DNA of 64,000 nucleotides, from positions 202,984-266,983 of the forward strand of contig BDSI01000128.1 in NCBI GenBank assembly GCA_003117195.1, given 5' to 3'. The position numbers were made by a program, and so were the translations under genes. The notes beneath the pieces were generated by a model. The model had not been told where the DNA came from, ran no database searches, and worked only from the letters and a program-made list of their open reading frames with translations. This stretch comes from Eudorina sp. 2006-703-Eu-15 (taxonomy: Eukaryota > Chlorophyta > Chlorophyceae > Chlamydomonadales > Volvocaceae). Shown here in pieces: positions 1-12,932 of this stretch (positions are counted from its first letter, which is position 1; each line of letters opens with the position of its first letter).

Positions 1-2345
1 TCTAGCCGTCGTACAGCCGCCTACCTCTAGGTGCCGTACATGTACGGCAGGAGCCAAGATAGAGGGTTTCATGCACACCTAGACACGCGCATACACACGC
101 GCACCAGTTGGTTCCCCGTGGGACGGAGGGGTCGGGTCCCGTGGACCCTGCCTCCCGGCCATGCTCGTCCAGCTCCTTTACGACAGAGTCACGCGACTTT
201 GTCGCACTGCCCTGCGGCGCGGCGCGGCACACGGCAAGCGGAGCGGACCAGGGAGCACGAGGAAGAGGAGGAGGACGAGGAGGGCCGAGGGAGCACACTT
301 TTTCGGTTTGGCTGGTTACGTGCAACTGCATTCAGGAGCCCTGGGGGGATGGCGGCGCCCGGGCGCGATGGAGGCGATTACGTGAGAGTGCACGCACGGG
401 CGCACGCACGGTCGCCCCGATCCGTGACCTCGCAACAGCGACCAACCCACGCTTTCCCGAAAATTGCGGAAAATTATGCGTGGTGTGAAGTTTGAGTCTT
501 TGTACACCGTAAACCCCTTACGAAAGATTCAGATGGGCCGAACAAACGAAACAGCTGCAATCACTTCACATCCGCCGCGCATCCATAGAGTGCAAGAGGT
601 ACCGAGGCTAGGCATTCAAACGACCCACGGGTCACGCACTCTCGTCGGCCTCCTCCCGAAGAAACCTCCAGAGCACTCTCACACCGGCAAATCAAGCCCG
701 ACTACTGACCGAGTCGCCCGCAGCCGCAGCAGTTGGAGGTGAAGCCGTGAAGCCGCGACAGCTGGACGGTGCCCAAGCGCGCAGCAGCTCTCCGGCGGGC
801 GTGCGGCAGAGCCGCGCGGCCAGCGAATGTACACGCATGGCGGGTGCGATACCACCGAACAAAAAACGTAGTTCGATAAGCGGGGAGCGATTGCGCGACC
901 CTTTCGTCGAGAGGTCGACGACCGAACGCTTCCTGAACTTGCTGACCCGGGCTGATCTGGCTGATAGCAGTCCGAAATGGGGCAGGCGGTATCTCCTTAA
1001 AGCTGTCTTGTATGTCTCGCACTGTAGCGTACCAGCACGTGGCCATAGCGCCTGAAGGGGAAGTACGGAGTCCCAATCCGTTTCGATGACTCAGAGGTTG
1101 CGACGCTGCGCGGCCGACGAGTCCGGGTGACGTTGAGCTCCGTGAGCCGCGGTCTTCATGCAGAATGCCCCGCCGTCGGAAGGTCGGATCTCCCACTATA
1201 TTCACGCCACGCACCGATTCGGAACTTGGGCTCGATTGCTTCACCGCTTGACCATTTCCGTTCTTTCACACCGCTGCGTCCGTCGATCCAGGAGACCAGC
1301 GACGGCTCGGCTCCGCCAGAGACCGCTTCGAAATTCCAGAATTGCAATTGGTGGAAACTAAGGAAACTACCTGGCAGTTAACGGCGCTTTTTTGATGCCC
1401 CTTCCGCGTACCAGGTCACCGTTGGGCGTTGGCCCGCCTTTCCAAAAGGCCTTCCAGCCAGTTTCAGCCTTCACCAAGTAAGCAGCGTGCACCAATGACC
1501 CTACCTTCCGCGCCCCGCCCCGCCCCACTGCGGCGCCTCAGCTGCCAGCAGGACATCACGGTGCACCGGTGAGCGTTTGCTCCATCCAACCTACACGCCG
1601 CGTGGGTGTGCCATCACCCATCTCGCTCGCTGCATATGTAAACGACGCAATCGCGCCAGGCCGCACCTACGGTACGGTACGGTACCGTATGCGGTGGCCA
1701 GCCCGGTCTTGACAGCAGTGCAAGAACACTGAATGCGGGCGCGTTTCTCGCTCCTCGCTCAAGAGAGGAGCTGCATCTCCCAGCGCTCGGTCAACTTCCA
1801 ACCGTCTCGGTTCCATACACGCTCCCGTCACTGCGTATGTCGACCCACGGGTCACGACTACTGCATGTCGGCGTCGGGCCCCCCCCTGTCGAGCTGAGCT
1901 CGGTCCTGCTCTTAAGGGGACCCCGACTCCCCGCTGCCATGCCGGCGCCGTACAGTAGCCATCTCAGGACCGTGGGTCTTCCGTACTGCTGTACGGCATT
2001 GCCAACACCGGGCTCCTCAACCCCAGCTGCCGCACGAACGAACCGACCGAACGGCCGCAGTACCGCCGATACGGTAAATGCATGGCAGCAATCGGCAGCT
2101 GACGGGACACCTCGCTTCCAGCCATCAGACATCCAGACCACCGGCCGCATCGTATCACGACCTTGACTGCGTTTGGTCCCTTCAGACCGGCCCCCACGGT
2201 CCCGCCAGTCCCACCGGCCCCGCCACAACGCAACGTGATGACGCCCCCATCCAAGATACCGAGAATGACCCCGGAACGGGATTACTTACGGCAGTAGGAG
2301 GGCACCTGACTCGGCAGCTCCCGGCCTCATTGCTCGCCCCGTTCT
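1..2345. other. No convincing gene
   Basis: GC-rich DNA with only short open frames whose translations are Arg/Pro/Ala/Ser-rich and show no recognisable family or plausible splice chain. A (GGTAC)n-like tract lies at about 1671-1690. Two perfect copies of the palindromic word GACCCACGGGTC occur at 622-633 and 1842-1853. The longest minus-strand frame, 702-1244, does not look like a protein I can place. The region is probably the 3' flank of the ankyrin gene plus intergenic sequence. Confidence 0.5.
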
Positions 2346-5300
2346 TCACGACTGCTCGCCGGCCGGCGCTGACCCTCCGGCGCCCTCCCCCGCCCCCGCC
2401 CCCTCGCCCTCCTCGGCCCCCTCGCCCTCCTCCGGGTCCTCCTCCTGCACCTCAACGGAGATCGATCCCGCCGTGTTGTACGAGTTGATCAGCTCGAAGA
2501 TCTCCTGCGGGTTGGGCCATGGGACGGGAGAGGAGGCGCCCCGCTTAAGAGTCATGAGACGGGCGTGGAGACACCCCACTTGGGAGGGGCCCGTCGAGGT
2601 TCCGGGCCGCCGTGGCTGTTTTGGCCGACGCAAGGTGCAGGTGTACGTGCTCGTCCAACTCTGGGCATGGCGTGCCCGGGTGGCCATCCGGGCGGCCTGA
2701 CACGGTCCGTCCCACTCCGGTTGGCGGTTGGCAGTTGGCGGTCTGGTTGATCCTCCCGGACACATTCAAACCCTAGTGGCTTCACCCGGGTGTGGAACAA
2801 CCCGCCCTGTCACGCCCTGGTGTCGTACCTCCCGCGTGCCTGCCCTGTTGCCTTCCCCCATGTACGGCGTTTTGGATCGCCTATCGTTTCATATCCGCGG
2901 TGAGGCTACCACACCATTTTACTCAATGCCCCGATCAAGACGGTCAACGGCGGTCAACGCAGTCCTGGCAGTACTACCCCGCGGGGCCCCTCGGCAGCGG
3001 CAGATCTGTCAGCCCGGTTCCCGCCCTCCCCGGCGCCGCAGCCTGAAGGTGGGCAGGCAGGCAGGCTTTCCCAGCGGAATCTGCGAGAGACCCGCCCGTC
3101 CCCCAGCAACCCCTCTTCCATATCCCACCGTGAAGTCCCGGGTCAGGGCCTCGTCCACAGGTGTGCGGCCCGCTCTGCAATCGTACCGCACACGACACGG
3201 GTGGCATGGCAGGTCGGTGACGCGTCGGAGATGCTTTGCGGTTGCTGGGCTGCTATGAACGGTGGAGGGGCGGAAGGGATGGAGCCGCGCGTAGGCCGGA
3301 AGGGCGGAGCGCAGATGGTGGGTTGCTGCCTGCTACAGACCGAATATGCAGATGAGGATGGCCGAACCATCGGGCTGCTGGCCTGAGGCAGCGCGACCCT
3401 TCGCCGGACATCGGCCGTCGTTCTGAGTCCACCCAGGTCTTGACCCCGAGCACCCCTTGACCCCGAGCACCCCTTGACCCCGAGCACCTCTGAAATCGTG
3501 CAGCTCTCGCCCCGAGCACCTCTGACGCCCAGACACTCCGACCGACTGCGCCACCCGGCGCGGTCCACCGGAGCTTTCTGTCCCTCCTGACCTTCATCCA
3601 ACCCGAGCTCACTCATTGCGAACACTGTCCCCGCTCGGCCGAGTGAGCCAGGCGCATGTGGGCCTGTGTTGGGGTGTGTAGGTGTGTGCGTGTCCAGGCT
3701 CGGAGCGCCGCCCATGCGCCTGTCCCGGCCAGCCCGCTCCTGCTCCCCTCCTGACCCAAGGCCACAGGGGCCGGCCCCAGGCCCGCACCCCAGCTGGGTG
3801 CGTCGCGGCCTACCCCGCTTCACCCCCCGGGACCCGCCCCCCAGCTCACTCGTTCAGAACCGCTGCGCTAGCTCCCTTGTCCATCAGCAGCCGTACCGCC
3901 TGAGGTGGACGACATGCGGGGAGGGCAAAGGGAAAGCAGGGAGGGTAAACGGAAAGCACGGAGGGCAGGGGTCGGGCGGGCATCAGCCCCGCTCGCCCTC
4001 CTCCAGGGAGGAGCCCCTAGCCGGCGTGGTGTGTCATCAAGTCCCAGGCTGCGGCGAATCGCGGGAGCGCTCGAAACGGCAAAGCCTGTCCTACACCCAT
4101 CGCACGTGATTGTTCCCCAAGCCGGGTGCATCTGGGGCTTTGTCGCATTCGCTTTCGCACATCACCTGGCCCTACAGGTACGGTACCCTGCCATCCGTCT
4201 CTGCGCCTCGAGCGTATTGTGACCTCAGATCCTGGTGTTGCCGCGTCGTTATCCAGTCCCGCACGGCAGCGTCCCGTACTGTACGGCACTGCCAACTGGC
4301 AGCGCTTGTCGGGCGGCCTCCCACAAAACGGGCCTCACCTCTTTATGGCCGTTGAGGCAAGCCCAGTGCAGGGGTGTGTTGCCCTGGTCATTCTGGACGT
4401 CAGTCAACTGCCGGGTTGCACAGGGGGGAGGAAGGGAAGGAAAGCGTGATGTGTCGGAAGGATGCCATCCTTACGGTGTGTGCGGTGTACGGTGCACGCC
4501 GGACGGGGCGGATTGCGTCGGGGGCACGCGGAGAGGCACGCGAGGGCGACAGCGGCGCGGTACGGCGGTACGGCAACATGGCGAGTTTCGGGGGAGGCGC
4601 ATATATCGATAGTGTGCTGCCGGAGCGGTCGCGGATCTGGGAGGGAGTTCAGAGAGGGGGCCCTTGAGAAGCTTCAACGGGTGACCTGTCAGGTGTCCTG
4701 ATACAGTGGCAGTGACCTGGATAGCCGGATAACGCGTGCACTTGATGTGTGAGTTTGGCTTGGTCGCACGAATGCGACGGGACGCGGCGAAAATCGAGCC
4801 TGAACTGCCGGTAAAGCTAGTGGCTTACCGCCCGCGCCGTGTTTGCACATGGGGGTACCGGGGGCCTGCGCGGCACCAGGGTGCTTGCTGACCGCCTATC
4901 GCGACGCCACTCCCCCCGTCCTCCATGACAACCCTCGCCAGTGTGATGTCTAGAACCAGATGGGGCAGGGGCCACAAGCGGCTCAGAAAGAACTGCCCGG
5001 AACGCGGAACCTCCCCGAAAGGTGGCACGGGGACGCCTATCTCCTTCACCCGCCAGGTGCGGCACCAGTCGCGGGGCAGGTACTCACCGCACCCGCCTCC
5101 AGCAGCCTGCTGATCACTTCCGTGTGTCCGTTAGCGCACGCCATGTGAAGTGCTGTTGGGTCAAGCGGGAAGGGGTGGGGTGGGATGGAATGGGAGGGAA
5201 GGCTTCAGCGACGTCGGGTTCCGACGGAAGCCCCCTTGGGGCGGTACGTGTACGGCAACCAGAGCAGCGGCACGCGCGGTACAGGGCGCATGTACGACGC

Positions 5301-5586
5301 ACAGACGCAGACCAGTCCTGGGATACAATCAGGGGCGCATGCGGGTGCCTGTGAAAGGGTTGGGGGCCGACTGGACCTTGGGGCCGTGCCCTGCGATGCC
5401 AACAACAGTTGTTGTCAGCGGGCTGTCCGTGCTTGTCCACTGACCTGTTCGTCCCATCGCATCTTTGCTGTCAACAGGCACGCTCTGCGCCAGCGCTGTG
5501 TCGATATCCTCCATGTCGCCGTAACGGGCTCCATCGACTAGAAGCGCTACCAGTTCAGGATCCGTGTCTCCCGCTATGCTCGGCAT
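2346..5586 (-). CDS. Ankyrin-repeat protein, YAR1-like (complete, six exons)
   Basis: Six minus-strand exons join in phase: 5586-5445, 5152-5088, 4407-4339, 3899-3850, 3174-3129 and 2504-2346, giving 531 nt and 176 residues. All introns are GT-AG. Residues about 10-40 resemble the N-terminal helical part of YAR1/plant relatives (DPELVALLVDGARYGDMEDI). Three ankyrin units follow: GRTALHMACANGHTEVI at about 45, GNTPLHWACLNGHKE at about 78, and a degenerate GRTPVDEAL at about 111. The tail after EIFELINSYNTAGSI is a short acidic Glu/Gly stretch. The layout (two good repeats, one degenerate, acidic tail, about 180-200 residues) matches small eukaryotic YAR1-like proteins. In yeast, Yar1 is a chaperone for ribosomal protein uS3 and acts in the cytoplasm and nucleus; that role is inferred here from family resemblance. 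Ankyrin identity is firm; the YAR1 assignment is moderate. Confidence 0.9.
3439..3492. repeat. 18-bp tandem repeat, three copies
   Basis: Three adjacent copies of an 18-bp unit starting CTTGACCCCGAGCACC lie in intron 4 of the ankyrin gene. Further degenerate CCCGAGCACC copies follow to about 3525. Confidence 0.9.
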
Positions 5587-8254
5587 ACTTGATAATTTTG
5601 GTAACCGTCAGTAATTTTGTCAATTGATGCTGCGGGCACCGCCGTCAACAAAGCTGACACGTTTCTGTATCTGTTCTGAATGAATTAGGACAGCATCAAC
5701 ATGCAGATTTTCAATTTCAGACAATTGAAACACTGAAGAGCAATACAAGTACAAAGTATTTAATCTCTCTGCTTGCAAGTCAACAAAATTTCAGTTAAGA
5801 CAGTTACGAAGGACGAAAATGGCGCTGACGGATGCGCCGCGCCCGATCATGCGACATCCAAAGACACGGCAACTCACAATGAAAGAAAGCGGTCGTGACT
5901 CTACGCCCTCGCGATACAGAAAAAATGCCTCACAGGTCCAAGGGTCACCTTCAGTACCTTCCTGGACGACATACAACGCTTTGCATGTGTAGCCCAAGAC
6001 AGCCATCCAGCGCATGCCACATCGTGCACCTCACTAACATGCGGAAAGCGCGGCCATCGCTTCCCATACCACAATCGCCGCTGTCAATTCCTGGACCAAC
6101 CCTGACCAACAGAGGCGGCGACGATCAAACTCACGCCGGCCCCGTCTCAACCTGCCGTTCAACCCAGCCAGCAACTTCCTAACGCGAAATGCGCGCAACT
6201 CAATCATGTCCACATCCATGACGCCGCCGGCACCGCGAGCCCCAACAGTACTTTCAACAGTGTCGTACCTCCTCCCACAGATCCCCGTCCCCGCCCCAGC
6301 CACGCCGCGAACGCGCTTTCCAGCGCGCCGCGCCAGACGACAGCCGGGCATCCACGGGACCTCTCCCCTCTCTCCCCATAGCTCCAGACAATACCTTCAC
6401 AACCTTGTTCTCCCCCGTTCTCCAAATATGAATAGTCCATCATTGCGCTTATGCGCCCCGCCCCCCCCCTCGGTCTGTCACTGGTCAAAGTCCTCGAGGT
6501 CTACCACGACAGCGGCGTACCGTCTCAGAAACAATCAGAACACTCACGAAGACGAAAGCCGAGCTGGGATGCGGCATCTGCGTCACAGCAGAGGGGTTCA
6601 CCCTAACGACCCCGCATCAAGATCCATTCCACTCCGGCCATGTCCGGAAGGAAAGCAAGGAAGGAAAAAACAGAGAACGTGTCAGGTCAGGTAGGATTCA
6701 AAAGCGTCCAAGCGATTCCGCCGGGACCGCGCAATGGCTACGCCACGCCCCGGCGCCCCTCCCCCCTGCAGCACACTCGCGCGCTGTATGGCGCCTGTTG
6801 TTGATATACGGTACGGTACGGTTGGGTACGGTACGGTACGATACAGTACGGTAAGGTCCCACGTGTCGAAAGCAGCTCTACAAAGACTTATCAGTACGGT
6901 TGCAACACGTGCCGCAACGTGCCGAACAGTAAAACGGTTCGTAATCACATGGAGTGGAATGGAGTCATTTGGACCCGGTCTGCGTAGTACCGGGGAGGCG
7001 CTCGCCGTCGACTGACGGGAGCCCCCCGTGCGAAGGCGCCGGCCTCTTTCGAGTCTGTGGAAAAGGCGTGGGCATCACTGCTACGAGTGCGCCTGCGCGC
7101 GAACGGCTTATGGCCCCCGGGGAACAGGCCACTGCCGCTCCTCCCCGACTGCCACTCCTCAAGCGGAACCGGAGGCCCTCAGCGCCGCGCCCTGCCGCCT
7201 CCGTGCCGCCCCGCGGCTACATTGGAGCCGCCCGCCGGCCTGTGGAGCCGCCCCCGCGCGCGCCCTCCCCCCTTGCGCCAAGTGTCAACCGTTGCTCAGC
7301 GATCCAAGCAGCATGACCTCGCGCGCGCGCGCGCGCGTGGCTGTACGGCGCTGCCATAATCGGACAATCGTCGACGGCCGAGCCATGCAGGAGCGGCAGC
7401 GCCCACCGCCTCTTTGTCAGATCCGGCCCCAACGGCGGCGATGCTGCCGGGGCAAGCTATGCGCGGGCCGAAGCATCGCGCATTCGTCTCCTGCGTGGGC
7501 CAGCCAGCCCATCGCGGTGGAGTCGCCAAAATCTGTGCGCGTCCGACGAAACCCGAAGGACCCGTCCCCAGCCCCTCGAGTGGATGTACGGCCGGCGAGC
7601 TGATGCGGGACTGGGTCGAGCGCCCCCGCCCCAAACTGCCATCCCCAATTCCAACAAGGTCCCATGGGGCCTAGGGGGCCCCCTCCCGGCCCCTCGGCCA
7701 TACCCAATCCCAACCAGAGCCCCAAGACCTCTGAAACAACTTGATTGCTGCTCAGGCGTTGTGTGGAGAGGGAGGCCTCCTGCCCCGCGGCCCTTACCAG
7801 CCGCTTCTTCGCCCGGTGGTGGCCCCGTGAGCTCCGTCGCATCACCGCGGCGTGTCGGGTTTTCTCCAAACCCCACACGCGATGTCGCAGGGGCAGTTGG
7901 ATGCGCCTTCCACACATCTTCATGCCATCTGCTCATGCCATCTGCTCATGCCGCATGTTCATGGCGCTCTTCGTGCGGTGTCTTCACGAAATGCTCCGGG
8001 TCTGGGGTCCACAACCCATCTACACGGGACGAGCCCGCCGGGCCCTCGGACAGGGGGGCCGCCACCGGTCTCCGCGTCAAAAGGGTGTCAGCCCACGGCG
8101 GCCTCCCGCCGGGCCCCACGCCACACACCGCAAACCCCTAAACCCTAAACCCTAAACCCACCCTCACCGGGATGCAAACCCGAACTCGAAAATCTTGGCG
8201 CCCGTGATCCACTATGTCGTACACTCCGGGTGTTGTGCCTTCCGTACGAAGTCC
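5587..8254. other. No convincing gene; simple repeats
   Basis: This is the 5' flank of the ankyrin gene and the 3' flank of the next minus-strand gene. About 5640-5800 is locally AT-rich. A (GGTAC)n-like tract with short interruptions lies at about 6806-6853, a GC-dinucleotide run at 7321-7336, and a 14-bp tandem (CATGCCATCTGCTC) at about 7921-7950. Open frames at 7000-7950 are long only because of GC bias. I could not chain any of them through splice sites into a plausible protein. Confidence 0.5.
8136..8159. repeat. Interstitial telomere-like repeat (CCCTAAA)3
   Basis: Three exact CCCTAAA units plus a partial fourth (CCC) lie about 100 bp downstream of the stop codon of the minus-strand gene. 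CCCTAAA/TTTAGGG is the plant-type telomere unit, also used by some green algae. The tract is too short to be a chromosome end. Confidence 0.85.
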
Positions 8255-11200
8255 CTACCTGCGCAAACCCAGCGCCGCCCCGGGTCCGGCCCCCGGCCAC
8301 AGCGAACTAATCCCGCCGTTGGCCGGGCGGCCCTCCAGGACCACCTCCCGCAGGTTGATGCTCACCGCCGGCTTCGAGTCCGCCGCCAGTGTACGGCACG
8401 CCTCCTTGGATGCCAAGTACGACACGCTCTGCAGGTGGAGAGTCTCCGCCGAGGTGTGCCGCGGCACGCCGGCGCCCAACCCCGACGTCAGGCGTTGCGG
8501 CGAGGCGCCCGCTCCGCCGCCGCCGTGGCTGGCAGCGGCGGCGGCGCCGCCGCCGCCGCCGCCAGCCACCGCCGCGACGCTTCCCCTCCGGCTCGAGTGC
8601 TGGTTCGAGTTCTGGGGCAGGAGCAGCAGCTGCGAGGGACTGCGCTGCTGCTGGAACGATAGCGGCAGGCCTAGGGGTTGCTGGCGGGACGATGGGCGGG
8701 GCTGCCGTGGGCTGTTGCGGCCCTGCCGGGGGCTGTTGCGGCCTTGCCGGGGACTCAGCGAGGGGCCTCCTCCGAGTTGCTGCTGCTGCTGCTGCAGGTG
8801 CGCCAGGGACAGGGGGCCTACCCCCGACCCCTGGCCCGCGCCCTGCGAGGCCCACGGCGGCACCGCGGCGCCGCTCTCGGCCCTCAGGATCTGGTGCATC
8901 CAGACCGCGGGGTTGCCGCTGCTGAAGGCCGTGTCCACGACGTTGCGCTGGGCCTCTGCCTCGTGGCGGTCCTGGAAGGGAGGAAAGGGAGGCGGTTGGG
9001 TCGCGGATGGGATCAGGTGGGGTGGGTCGGGTTGGGTCAGTTTCGGGTCTGGTCCATCGGGGCGACGGCTCATTGGGTCATTGGGTCATTGGGTCGGCGA
9101 GGCGCCCCCAAGCCCCCCCTTAGAGCACAACATCAGCAGGGGCAGGGACAGGGGGACCTAGGTGGTCTTCAGAGAAAGAATGTGAGACAGGAACACGACC
9201 GCATCATCGCCAAATCAATCCGGAAGGGAGCGCAGACTGGGGCCTGGACGGCCTGTGCGCGGCAGCACAGCGACAGCAGCACAGCGGCAGCAGCAGAGCG
9301 GCAGCAGCAGAGTGACGCGGGAGGCGGAGGCGCTTACGTGCAGCATCTTCAGGACGGTGGGGTTGGGCGGCGCCACGGTGGTCTTGGGGGGCGGTGTCTT
9401 CACCGGGGTCTCGTGGAGGACCTGCGGGAGGGGGGCGCGGAGGAGGGGGGATTGCCCCCGATGCTAACTGGCCCTTGTGTCATCCCCCTTCGGCGGGCGC
9501 TTTGCTTCCCTTGCTTTCAGGTAGTCTACGGCGACTCCTGCACTTAACGGGCGGGTTCATTTGTGCTGGGCAGTTGCGTGCTTGTGGCATGCCACGCGCT
9601 GTTGTCGCATGCTCCCCTGCCTGAACTCTGTGGTTCTCTTTTAGATACGTCAGTTTAGGCCAGCCAGTTGTCCGCGGGCTATCTAGCAGTTCTTCCCTGG
9701 TCGCCCGCCATTCGCTACTGCGCAGTCAGCCGGCACTACAGCAGTTCTCACATTACCTTACGCAGCTCTACGTTGCTCTATATATACATCTACATATATA
9801 TAATTACTACGTCCTACTTCGACGGCGGCGTCGGCCAACCGGACAACTACTACGCAATCGGTGATTGTTTCGCGATTTCGCTGTCTTTATTGACAGAAAA
9901 GGGGATTGCCCTGGCACGCGGGCCGGCAGGCGGGCGGGCGGGCGGGCGGGTGGGGCAACAATGAAAACTGCCCAGACACACCCAGACCGGCAACAAATGC
10001 GCACCGGGCGGGTGGGGCAGGGAACTAAATCGAAGATACCATGGACCGGTTGGGCCGCGGGTCATCGATTGGCTCTACTACTTGCGGCCCCCCGCGCACC
10101 TCTCGTCCCTCCTTGCCCTTCGGCGTCCCCTCCGCGCACCTTTTGGATCCGCTCCTCCAGATCCAGGTTGAAGGTGCCCGGATTGCCCGACGGCAAGATC
10201 CCCGCGATCGCCCGGGCCAGGCGGCCGCCCAGCGGCATCCCCGCCGCCGCCGCCCGCGGGTTGTAGTCAGGCAGAATCTCGTACATGGCCGTCGCCGGCG
10301 TCGCCGCCGCCGCGGCGGCGACGGCGCTGCCGGGACCTCCGCCGGCGGCTGCTGCTGCGGCGGCGGCGGGGCTGGCACCGGGCCCGGTGCCAGACGGCGA
10401 CCGAGGACCGACGCCCGAGGTGGGGCGGCCGCCAGCGCCGCCTCCGCTGCCGCCTCCGCTGCAGGAACGCGGCCGAGAGCGGAACGACACGGCACGTGGG
10501 TTCATGCCCCCAAACTGGGCGGCGGAGCTGGCGGGTCTTCCCGGGGAGTACGACCCGCGGGTGACGAGACCTCCGCTGAGGCCGCCGCCGCTGCCACCCA
10601 GCGTTGTGGTACGGCGGTCGAATACCAGGCTGAGGTGCGTTGGGTGTCCGTTGTGTTGGTTGGGGTGGTTGAGGAGGTGCGGGTGGCTGTGGAGGTGGCT
10701 GTGGAGGAAGCTTGAGGTGGTGGGTGGGGCGAAGAGCGAGCTGCCCGCCTGGGAGGAGCGGCGGGAGCCGTCCTGGGGCCAGGGCCAAATGACGGGCGAC
10801 GGCGACGGCGACGGCGACGGCACGGACAGGGGACGGTCCGAGCCGCCGTCGACAGCGGAGGCGTTCCGACTGGGCGGCGCGCTGTCGCCGCCGCTGCCAT
10901 CATTATCGCCGCCGCTTCCAGGGTCGCCGCCGCTACCCTCCCCGCCGCCGCTGTCCTCCCGGCCGGCCCCGCCAGCACCAACCCCGCTGCCGCCGCCGCC
11001 GCCGCCGCCACCGTGGGCTGCCGTACCGCTCCTGTCCCTCCGGCCGGCGATCTCCTCGCTGGCCGAGCTCTCGCCGCTGTCGGTCGCGATGCCGCTGCTG
11101 GTCTCCCCCCTGGAGCTCTCCTGGGGCCGCCTGGGGCCAGTCGGATGGGGGGAGACCGACCTAGACCTCACGTGGCGGCTGACGCAATCGTCGGTACCGC

Positions 11201-12146
11201 TGATGGTCGCCTTCAAGCCCCGGATGCGTCCGACGGGCTGGGAGGGCCCCACCGACGGCGCCGCGGCCCCCGCACCGGCATCGCCGCTGCAGCTGGCGCC
11301 GGCGCCGGCGGACCCGGCTGCGGAGCCGTCCACAGCTCCGCTGGAGGAGACCGTCCCCGCCGCCTGCCGCGCCGCCGACGGCGGCGAGAGATGTACGGCG
11401 CCCGAGGGGGAGGAGGAGCAAGGCGGCAGCAGCGGCTCCGGGAGTGAGGAGCGGCGGCAGCGGCCGGTGCCCGCGGGGATGCTGCCAGGGGAGGAGGCGC
11501 CGCCGGAGCCGCCGCTGGGGGAGGTGACGGCGGCGGCGCCGCCGGCGGAGGTGGCGGCGGCGGCGCCGCCGGCGGGGGTGATGAGCGAGGGGGGCCGCGG
11601 GTTGCGTGTGGCGCTGCGCACCACCAGTAGAGGCGACCCAGGTGGCGAGTCGCACAAGACGAGGGGGGCGGTGGTTGCGGCCGCTGCCGCAGCAGCAGCC
11701 GACGGAGCGCCGAAGACCAGGCCTTGTGGCCCGTAGGCACTCGTGCGGGCTTGCAGCGCGTGTGCCTTGCTGAGGATCTGGGATGCGCGGGTGGGGGTAG
11801 GGGTGTTGGGGCCGGCGCCAGGGCTTGTAATTGCGGGCGTTACGAGCCGGTCTTGGTCGCCTGGGATGGCGAGCTTTCCGCAGGTGGCGGAGGCGGGGCG
11901 AGGCGAGAGACGGCCTTGAGGCTGGGAGACAATGACCGTTGTGGTGTGTGTGGGGGAGCTCGGTGCGGCGCTGCTGGGCCGTGGAATCGCTGGGGAGAAC
12001 ATTCGAAGGCGCGGCACCGCGGGCTGCCACACCGCCGGATCCTCATCGTCTCGCTGTAGGAGAGATGTAGATACGAAGCGTCCGGGTGACGCTGCTCCTG
12101 TGATGCTCTGGCGACCTGGCGCCGGGCCTGGCGTCGATTGAGGCAT
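8255..12146 (-). CDS. Low-complexity protein of unknown function (three exons)
   Basis: Exons 12146-10140, 9421-9338 and 8971-8255 join in phase 0 at each GT-AG junction to give 2808 nt and about 935 residues. The first ATG gives MPQSTPGPAPG, but upstream exons cannot be excluded. The first 640 residues are mostly Ala/Gly/Ser/Pro runs, with a conserved-looking island near residue 35 (LLQRDDEDPAVWQPAV). Around 635-760 lies the most protein-like stretch: MYEILPDYNPR, then NLDLEERIQK at the exon 1/2 junction, a Pro/Thr segment (KTPPPKTTVAPP), and DRHEAEAQRNVVDTAF after the exon 2/3 junction. A tandem SPRQGRN repeat and Gln runs follow, then a C-terminal segment with HLQSVSYLASKEACR and INLREVVLEGR. 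The stop at 8255-8257 overlaps a possible splice donor (CGCAG|GTAGGG), so the gene could extend further. I recognise no domain; Ser/Pro richness suggests a regulatory, phosphorylated protein, which is inference only. Confidence 0.6.
8700..8760. repeat. In-frame minisatellite encoding SPRQGRN repeats
   Basis: Two or more near-identical units of GGGCTGTTGCGGCC-type sequence encode repeated RQGRNSP in the last exon of the minus-strand gene. A trinucleotide Gln run (minus-strand CAG) lies directly beside it at about 8775-8795. Confidence 0.75.
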
Positions 12147-12932
12147 CGACGGTCGCTGTCAGCCAGGGATGGCGGACCTGAGGAGTTTCCTTGACACAAG
12201 GATAGATAAAGTACCTATGATGCCGCCTGCAAGGATATTAGGACGGGACAGGCACAAATCGCCCTGAAGGAAATGCAAGGACGTTTCAACAAGAAGCACA
12301 ACGGATACCGCATATCTACGATAGTTTGTCTGTATTAACGTCTTATGTCTTAATTCCAACAATCAGAGAGCAAAGAACACCATTATGCAATCCTAGCGGG
12401 CGTCAGTCAAGTGGGTCCGGACCCACCATGCTGATTCGTCAAAGTCCAGCTTCATAAATATTGCTGAATATAAATTCCAAAAAAGGTAAGAGACCCACGC
12501 AGTGGAGCCTGTGTCTTAGAAGGCGTCAGAAGGACAGAAATTTACAGTAAACCTGCCTACATCAATATCTAGATTTTATCACTGTTACTGTTCCATAGTA
12601 AAGACTTTGAGTTAGGGTCACCAAGTCAGCTTTGACGCGACAGTGCCCGATTCGTACATGATTCCTCAGTGCCATAACAAACAAGAACATATTCATAATT
12701 TGATAATAGCATAGCCTCACAGGTGCATTGTTGCTTACGTTATGCGGTTGGCCACCTGTTCTTCCAGTACGAAGTCCCTACCTACCTACCCAGACCGTCA
12801 GGTACACTTGCCATACTACTTACCCATGCAGGCCCATGCCCATCTCGCTCGCTTTCGGCGTATAGCTACTCGAATTTTGTTGTGTCGAATTTCATTTGCA
12901 GTGTCTAGAATATCGTTGACCGGACTTGCGCA

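Noticed and set aside
702..1244. Long minus-strand open frame (180 residues) near the window start
   Set aside because: Arg/Ser/Pro-rich translation, no domain, no splice-linked partner; typical of GC-rich shadow frames.
10285..11736. 483-residue plus-strand ORF
   Set aside because: It is the antisense shadow of the large first exon of the minus-strand gene. Runs of Pro/Ala there are complements of the Gly/Ala runs in the real gene.
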